Shown: piece by piece, positions 59,583 to 64,000 of the stretch
Numbering within the stretch: the first letter of the stretch is position 1
Layout: the number at the start of each line of letters is the position of its first letter
Program-made: the position numbers and the translations under genes
NCBI RefSeq assembly: GCF_031181555.1
Contig: NZ_JAPSKQ010000013.1
Span: 1 to 64,000, forward strand
Direction: 5' to 3'
DNA from: Streptomyces sp.
Lineage (GTDB): Bacteria; Actinomycetota; Actinomycetes; Streptomycetales; Streptomycetaceae
DNA length: 64,000 nt
The notes under the pieces: model-generated
Databases searched by the model: none
Told to the model about the DNA's origin: nothing
The model's input: only the letters and a program-made list of their open reading frames with translations

Positions 59583-61961
59583 TCACGCGTCCCAGCTCCA
59601 CTCGGCGACCTCCGGCAGGTCGGTGCCGTGCTCGCGGATCCAGGCGTGGTGCCGGGTGCGCGCGTCGGCCATCCGCTGGCGCACGGCGGCGGCGCGCACC
59701 GCGAGGCCGGGGACGCGGTCGATGACGTCCATGACCAGCCGGTAGCGGTCGAGGTCGTTGCGGACGACCATGTCGAAGGGCGTGGTCGTGGTGCCGGATT
59801 CCTTGTAGCCGCGCACGTGCAGGTGCCGGTGGCCGTTGCGGCGGTAGGCGAGGCGGTGGATCAGCCACGGATAGCCGTGGTAGGCGAAGATCACCGGCTT
59901 GTCGGCGGTGAACAGGCCGTCGTACTCGAAGTCGGTCATGCCGTGCGGGTGCTCCTCGCGGGGCATCAGCCGGGCGATGTCGACGACGTTCACCACGCGG
60001 ACCGCCAGCTCCGGCAGGTTGCGGCGCAGCAGTTGCGCGGCGGCCAGCACCTCCTGGGTCGGCACGTCGCCGGCACAGCCCAGCACCACGTCGGGTGCGC
60101 CGCCGTTCTCGGTGCCGGCCCACTCCCAGATCCCGGCGCCCCGGGCGCAGTGGACGCGCGCCTCGTCGATCGGCAGCCAGTCGTAGCACGGCTGCTTCCC
60201 GGCCACGATCACGTTGACGTGGTCGCGGCTGCGCAGCGCGTGGTCCGCGACGGACAGCAGGGTGTTGGCGTCCGGCGGCAGATAGACCCGTACGACCTCG
60301 GGGCTCTTGTTGAGCACGTGGTCGACGAAGCCGGGGTCCTGGTGGGAGAAGCCGTTGTGGTCCTGGCGCCACACGTGCGAGGTGAGCAGGTAGTTGAGGG
60401 AGGCGATGGGCGCGCGCCAGGGCAGCTCCCGCGAGGTCTTCAGCCACTTGATGTGCTGGTTGACCATCGAGTCGACGATGTGCACGAACGCCTCGTAGGA
60501 GGAGAACAGCCCGTGCCGGCCGGTGAGGAGGTAGCCCTCCAGCCAGCCCTGGCAGAGGTGTTCGGAGAGGATCTCCATCACCCGGCCGTGCCGGTCGAGG
60601 TGCTCGTCGGTGTCGAGGGTGCCGGCCTGCCAGGCCTTGCCGCTGGCGTCGAACACGGCCTGCAGCCGGTTGGAGGCGGTCTCGTCCGGGCCCACGAGCC
60701 GGAAGTCCCGCCGGTCCGCGGTGTCCTTCATCACCTGTCCGAGGAGATCGCCGAGGATCCGGGTGGGCTCGTGCAGTGTGGTGCCGGGCTTGTCGACGGG
60801 GACGGCGAAGCCGTCGAGGGACGGCATCGGCAGTTCGCGCACCAGCAGCCCGCCGTTGGCGTACGGGGTGGCGCCGAGGCGCCGGGCGCCCTCGGGGACG
60901 CAGGCGAGGACGTCCGCGACGGGCCGGCCCGCGTCGTCGAACAGTTCCTCGGGCCGGTACGACTTCAGCCAGGCCTCCAGTTGCCGCAGGTGCTCGGGGT
61001 TGTCGCGGACGCCGGCGAGCGGCACCTGGTGGGAGCGCCAGGTTCCCTCGACGGGCTGTCCGTCCACCTCGGCGGGGCCGGTCCAGCCCTTCGGGGTGCG
61101 CAGCACGATCACGGGCCAGCGCACGCGCTCGGTCGCGCCGTCCTCGCGGGCGGCGCGCTGTGCCCCGGCGATGCGGTCCAGCGCGGTGTCCATGGCGTGC
61201 GCCATCGCGCGGTGGACGGCGGTCGGGTCGTCGCCGCTCACGTGGATCGGCTCGTGGCCGTAGCCGCGCAGCAGTGCGTCGAGTTCGGCCTCGGGCAGGC
61301 GGGCCAGGACCGTCGGGTTGGCGATCTTGTAACCGTTGAGGTGCAGGATCGGCAGGACGGCGCCGTCGTGGACCGGGTCGAGGAACTTGTTGGAGTGCCA
61401 GGACGCGGCCAGCGGCCCGGTCTCCGCCTCGCCGTCGCCGATCACGCAGGCGACCAGCAGGCCGGGGTTGTCGAGGGCGGCGCCGTAGGCGTGGGCGAGG
61501 GAGTATCCGAGTTCGCCGCCCTCGTGGAGGGAGCCGGGGACCTCGGGGGCCACGTGGCTGGGCACACCGCCGGGGAAGGAGAACTGCCGGAAGAGCCGCT
61601 CCATGCCCGCCGCGTCCCGGCCGACGTCCGGATACGTCTCGCTGTAGCTGCCCTCCAGCCAGGAGTTGGCCAGGACGGAGGGGCCGCCGTGGCCCGGCCC
61701 CCAGACGCACAGCGCGTCCAGTCCACGCCTCGCGATCACCCGGTTGAGGTGGGTGTACACCAGGTTCAGCCCGGGTGAGGTGCCCCAGTGTCCGAGCAGC
61801 CGCGGCTTGATGTGCCCGGGTTCGAGGGGCTCGGTCAGCAGCGGGTTCGCCAGCAGGTAGATCTGTCCCGCCGCCAGGTAGTTGGCGGCCCGCCAGTGGG
61901 CGTCCAGCGTGCGCAGTTCCTCGTCGCTCAGTACGGTCCGGGTGTCCAGGTCCTCGGGCAT
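59583..61961 (-). CDS. xfp: xylulose-5-phosphate/fructose-6-phosphate phosphoketolase
   Basis: A 792-residue thiamine-diphosphate enzyme that cleaves xylulose 5-phosphate or fructose 6-phosphate to acetyl phosphate. Signatures: [71 protein letters not shown] and [12 protein letters not shown]. The C-terminal half has [17 protein letters not shown] and [16 protein letters not shown]. The length is typical. ATG 61961 has GGAG upstream. It shares a 437-bp divergent control region with the following stress-type genes. Confidence 0.95.
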   Translation of the reverse strand: MPEDLDTRTVLSDEELRTLDAHWRAANYLAAGQIYLLANPLLTEPLEPGHIKPRLLGHWGTSPGLNLVYTHLNRVIARRGLDALCVWGPGHGGPSVLANSWLEGSYSETYPDVGRDAAGMERLFRQFSFPGGVPSHVAPEVPGSLHEGGELGYSLAHAYGAALDNPGLLVACVIGDGEAETGPLAASWHSNKFLDPVHDGAVLPILHLNGYKIANPTVLARLPEAELDALLRGYGHEPIHVSGDDPTAVHRAMAHAMDTALDRIAGAQRAAREDGATERVRWPVIVLRTPKGWTGPAEVDGQPVEGTWRSHQVPLAGVRDNPEHLRQLEAWLKSYRPEELFDDAGRPVADVLACVPEGARRLGATPYANGGLLVRELPMPSLDGFAVPVDKPGTTLHEPTRILGDLLGQVMKDTADRRDFRLVGPDETASNRLQAVFDASGKAWQAGTLDTDEHLDRHGRVMEILSEHLCQGWLEGYLLTGRHGLFSSYEAFVHIVDSMVNQHIKWLKTSRELPWRAPIASLNYLLTSHVWRQDHNGFSHQDPGFVDHVLNKSPEVVRVYLPPDANTLLSVADHALRSRDHVNVIVAGKQPCYDWLPIDEARVHCARGAGIWEWAGTENGGAPDVVLGCAGDVPTQEVLAAAQLLRRNLPELAVRVVNVVDIARLMPREEHPHGMTDFEYDGLFTADKPVIFAYHGYPWLIHRLAYRRNGHRHLHVRGYKESGTTTTPFDMVVRNDLDRYRLVMDVIDRVPGLAVRAAAVRQRMADARTRHHAWIREHGTDLPEVAEWSWDA

Positions 61962-62238
61962 GGATGACTCCGTGGGGGGTCGACGTGGGTGGTCGGGCGG
62001 TGGCGGCGGGTGGGTGAACGGCGCACGTCGCGCTCCGCGTCGGGCGTCAGGACGGGGTACCAGTCTCGTGCGCTTCGACACCCCCCGCGCGCCCGGACAG
62101 CGGCATGTGGCGCAATCCGCGCGGGCGGACGAGGCGGCACGGACCGGAGCGGGTGACGGCGGCCGGGGCGACGCCTTCGTACCGCGCCCCCAGCGGTGCG
62201 TGCACCGTCGGCTTCGTCCCGGCCCGGGACCGGCGGCA

Positions 62239-62253
62239 GGGACCGCTGGTCCC
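62239..62253. promoter_or_regulatory. dyad GGGACC-N3-GGTCCC
   Basis: A 6-bp perfect inverted repeat with a 3-bp spacer. GGGAC/GTCCC half-sites recall the DevR/DosR box, but the spacer is one base longer than that consensus. Its role is a hypothesis. Confidence 0.4.
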
Positions 62254-62311
62254 GAACCGGCGCCGAACGGCCCCGCGCGGCGCCCGGGCAGGGCCGGGTG
62301 CCCTTCCCCCA

Positions 62312-62325
62312 GGGCCGTACGGCCC
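62312..62325. promoter_or_regulatory. 14-bp perfect palindrome GGGCCGTACGGCCC
   Basis: It lies 74 bp before the CNB gene start. From memory, GGGCC-N4-GGCCC dyads are reported for OsdR, the streptomycete DevR homologue that controls stress and dormancy genes of this type. That link has not been checked here. Confidence 0.45.
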
Positions 62326-62398
62326 ATGGCCCGGGACGCGGTGCCGCAGGAGGCTGGGAGCACAACACCAGTCCGTGACGTCGTCCGGGAGGCCCGCC

Positions 62399-62863
62399 GT
62401 GTTCGCTCCCCCGTCCCCCAGCATGCCGCGCGCCCTGCCCGCCGAGCACCGGGCGCGGCTCCTGCAGGCCGCCCACGAGGTGTCCTTCCCGCAAGGGACC
62501 CGGCTGTTCGAGGAGGGCGGCCGCGCGGACCGGTTCTGGGTGATCCGCACCGGTTCCGTCGACCTCGACATGCATGTGCCCGGCCGCCGGGCCGCCGTCA
62601 TCGAACGTCTCGGGCACAACGAACTCGTGGGCTGGTCCTGGCTGTTCGCCCCGCACGTCTGGCACCTGGGCGCCGAGGCGGCCACTCCCGTACGGGCCCA
62701 CGAGTTCGACGCCGCGGCCGTCCGCGCGCTGTGCCGGGACGACCCCGGGTTCGGACGGGACATCACCCGGTGGGTCGGCGATGTGCTCGCCCACCGGCTG
62801 CACGCCGCCCGGATCCGGTTGCTGGACCTGTACGGCCCGTACGGCGCCGGCAGCGGCGTCTGA
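62399..62863 (+). CDS. cyclic nucleotide-binding-domain protein without DNA-binding domain
   Basis: A 154-residue protein consisting of one cNMP-binding barrel: [81 protein letters not shown]. The C-terminus ends near the hinge helix, so no Crp-type helix-turn-helix is present. It may sense a nucleotide or lipid and act through partners. GTG 62399 with GGGAGG six bases upstream is preferred over GTG 62375 and ATG 62423. It is followed by the CBS-BON gene 73 bp downstream. Confidence 0.82.
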   Translation: MFAPPSPSMPRALPAEHRARLLQAAHEVSFPQGTRLFEEGGRADRFWVIRTGSVDLDMHVPGRRAAVIERLGHNELVGWSWLFAPHVWHLGAEAATPVRAHEFDAAAVRALCRDDPGFGRDITRWVGDVLAHRLHAARIRLLDLYGPYGAGSGV

Positions 62864-62936
62864 GGACGGTGGCGCCGGCGGACCCGGCCGTCGCAGCGAG
62901 CCGTGGTGAGCAGTGAGCGAGGAACGAGGAGAGACC

Positions 62937-64000
62937 GTGCACGGTGTGCCGCACATCGTCGGTGACGTCATGACCCGGTCGGTGGCCTCCGTCGGACGGG
63001 AGACCGCCTTCCAGGAGATCGTCCGGCCGACGCGGGACCGGAGGGTGAGCACCCTGCCCGTGCTGGAGGGCGGGAACCTGGTCGTCGGCGTCGTCTTTGA
63101 GGCGGACCTGCTGCCCAAGGAGGAGTTCCGGGACAGCGATCCCGACCGGCGGACGCACCTGCGCCGCCTCCCGGACCTGTGGAAGGCGGGGGCGTTGAGC
63201 GCGGAGGAGCTGATGACCTCCCCGGCCGTCACGGTCCGGGCCGGCGTGACGCTCGCGGACGCCGCCGGCCTCACGGCCCGCCACCGGGTGAAGCGGCTGC
63301 CGGTGGTGGACGAACGGGGCGCGCTGGAGGGCGTGGTCAGCCGTGCCGACCTGCTCGAGGTGTTCCTGCGCGACGACGAGGACCTGGCCGAGCAGGTACG
63401 GCGCGAGGTGGTGGCGCATCTGTTCCCCGGGCCGGGATCAGCGGTGCGGGTGGAGGTGCGCGACGGTGTGGTCCGGCTGGTGGGCCGGGTCCGGGACACC
63501 GCGCGGGTGCCCGCGGCGGCCCGGCTGATCCGGGCCGTGGAGGGCGTCGTCGCCGTGGAGTTCGCACCGACAGGGGTACCGACCGGGGCGGGCCGGCGAG
63601 GACTTTGGCCCGGCCACCCCGCACGGTCCGTTGCGATGCGGCGGTCAGCCTCCCGGGCGCAGGGTCCAGACGACGGTCATCTCGCCGGTGACCGCCCCGT
63701 CCTCGCGGCGGATGGCGATCGACACCGGGAACTCGGGGCGACGGCCCGCGTCCAGTTCGGCCACGACCTCCGCGGCCGGGCGGCCGAGGGTCGCGGTGGC
63801 GGTGACGGGCCCCATCGCCAGCTTCTTGTAGGCGATCTCGGCGCGGACGGCCAGCGGCACGGCGCGCGAGAGCTGGTCCCCGAACGCGGCGAGCACGATC
63901 GCGCCGCTCGCCGACTCGCCGAGCGTGAACATCGCACCGGCGTGCGGCCCGCCCACGTGGTTGTGGTACTCGCCCTGGTCCGGCAGGGCCACCACGGCCC
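62937..64000 (+). CDS. CBS-pair and BON-domain protein, no stop codon in the window
   Basis: From GTG 62937 (with AACGAGGAGAGACC upstream) the frame encodes a CBS pair: IVGDVMTRSVASVGRETAFQEIV, STLPVLEGGNLVVGVVFEADLL, then [50 protein letters not shown] domain follows: VRREVVAHLFPGPGSAVRVEVRDGVVRLVGRVRD, RLIRAVEGVVAVEF, ending near residue 210. Beyond about 63580 there is no stop in this frame as far as base 64000, and the sequence is antisense to the thioesterase gene. I support the domains to 63580; the extension is doubtful. Confidence 0.75.
   Translation, partial: MHGVPHIVGDVMTRSVASVGRETAFQEIVRPTRDRRVSTLPVLEGGNLVVGVVFEADLLPKEEFRDSDPDRRTHLRRLPDLWKAGALSAEELMTSPAVTVRAGVTLADAAGLTARHRVKRLPVVDERGALEGVVSRADLLEVFLRDDEDLAEQVRREVVAHLFPGPGSAVRVEVRDGVVRLVGRVRDTARVPAAARLIRAVEGVVAVEFAPTGVPTGAGRRGLWPGHPARSVAMRRSASRAQGPDDGHLAGDRPVLAADGDRHRELGATARVQFGHDLRGRAAEGRGGGDGPHRQLLVGDLGADGQRHGARELVPERGEHDRAARRLAEREHRTGVRPAHVVVVLALVRQGHHG
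63645..64000 (-). CDS. hotdog-fold thioesterase, DUF4442-like, 5' end missing
   Basis: The C-terminal ~118 codons of a minus-strand gene entering from the right edge: AVVALPDQGEYHNHVGGPHAGAMFTLGESASGAIVLAAFGDQL, then AEIAYKKLAMGPVTATATLG, ending GEMTVVWTLRPGG. The HNHVGGPHAG segment is the active-site region of YiiD/PaaI-like thioesterases. Codons continue in frame past the GTG at 63995, so the start is outside. It overlaps the extended CBS-BON frame antisense. Confidence 0.83.
   Translation of the reverse strand, partial: AVVALPDQGEYHNHVGGPHAGAMFTLGESASGAIVLAAFGDQLSRAVPLAVRAEIAYKKLAMGPVTATATLGRPAAEVVAELDAGRRPEFPVSIAIRREDGAVTGEMTVVWTLRPGG

Larger units (their letters stand above)
61962..62398. 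other. divergent control region between xfp and the CNB gene
   Basis: About 437 bp without a supportable gene. It holds the dyads GGGACC-GCT-GGTCCC (62239-62253) and GGGCCGTACGGCCC (62312-62325), both listed separately. Open frames across it lack homology and are GC-driven. Confidence 0.6.

Noticed and set aside
61928-63499. Long minus-strand frame upstream of xfp
   Set aside because: It is antisense to the CNB and CBS-BON genes and shows no domain.
1-64000. tRNA and rRNA genes
   Set aside because: I looked in the intergenic stretches for cloverleaf-type sequences and T-loop GGTTCGAATCC-like motifs and found none convincing.

Overview
The window is a high-GC actinobacterial chromosome segment, almost certainly Streptomyces. 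The evidence is GC-rich third codon positions, frequent GTG/TTG starts, a DUF397/XRE/anti-sigma-like ATPase cluster, a c-di-AMP riboswitch before an NlpC/P60 gene, a PHO-box-like direct repeat before phoD, and one rare TTA codon. From memory the order urease - biotin - purB resembles the SCO12xx region of S. coelicolor; this was not checked. About 60 genes are supported. I see no rRNA, tRNA, CRISPR, prophage or intact insertion sequence.

Layout. 1-1333: a truncated RpiB-like isomerase and a PlsC-type acyltransferase. 1420-5951: urease operon ureABC-ureF-ureG-ureD (minus strand) with overlapping genes and no ureE. 6089-7913: TetR regulator divergent from a membrane permease, with two near-identical operator-like sites between them. 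8048-9393: orphan Phd/YefM antitoxin back to back with a ClpP paralogue that has lost its catalytic Ser and His, plus a small partner gene. 9394-10409: long leader with a c-di-AMP riboswitch and a secreted NlpC/P60 hydrolase. 10498-12881: DUF6328 membrane protein, anti-sigma-type ATPase, TTA-containing XRE regulator and DUF397 protein. 12950-17442: biotin genes bioF (divergent) and bioB-bioA-bioD. 17593-18940: methyltransferase and an RHH/Doc-like toxin-antitoxin pair. 19141-22543: MacB/FtsX-type ABC exporter, followed by a repeat-rich intergenic stretch.

23031-33890: GNAT acetyltransferase, two coupled CNNM/CorC-like membrane proteins, SGNH hydrolase, purB, mismatch glycosylase, ABC-2 transporter divergent from a LuxR-type two-component system, and a ROK regulator. 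33966-41536: GntR regulator, SigJ-type ECF sigma factor, alpha/beta hydrolase, MocR regulator, Tat-exported phoD, and an ACT-GNAT acetyltransferase. 41606-47153: a gamma-family PLP enzyme and a rhodanese, each divergent from its own Lrp regulator, plus a DUF885 metallopeptidase and an SDR. 47185-53966: SbcCD nuclease, YigZ, a SixA phosphatase coupled to a degenerate CysRS/MshC-like protein, and a CoA-binding protein.

53968-64000: a short MITE-like inverted repeat and a pobA 3' remnant, ArsR plus CDF metal transporter, YbaK deacylase, XRE-cupin regulator with an EamA transporter, two left-handed beta-helix proteins, then phosphoketolase, cyclic-nucleotide-binding and CBS-BON genes around a control region with strong dyads. 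The window ends inside a hotdog thioesterase. The most unusual items are the ClpP pseudoprotease locus, the degenerate synthetase-like protein, the MITE/pobA scar, the Cys/His repeat tail of BioB, and the stress-type module at the right end.
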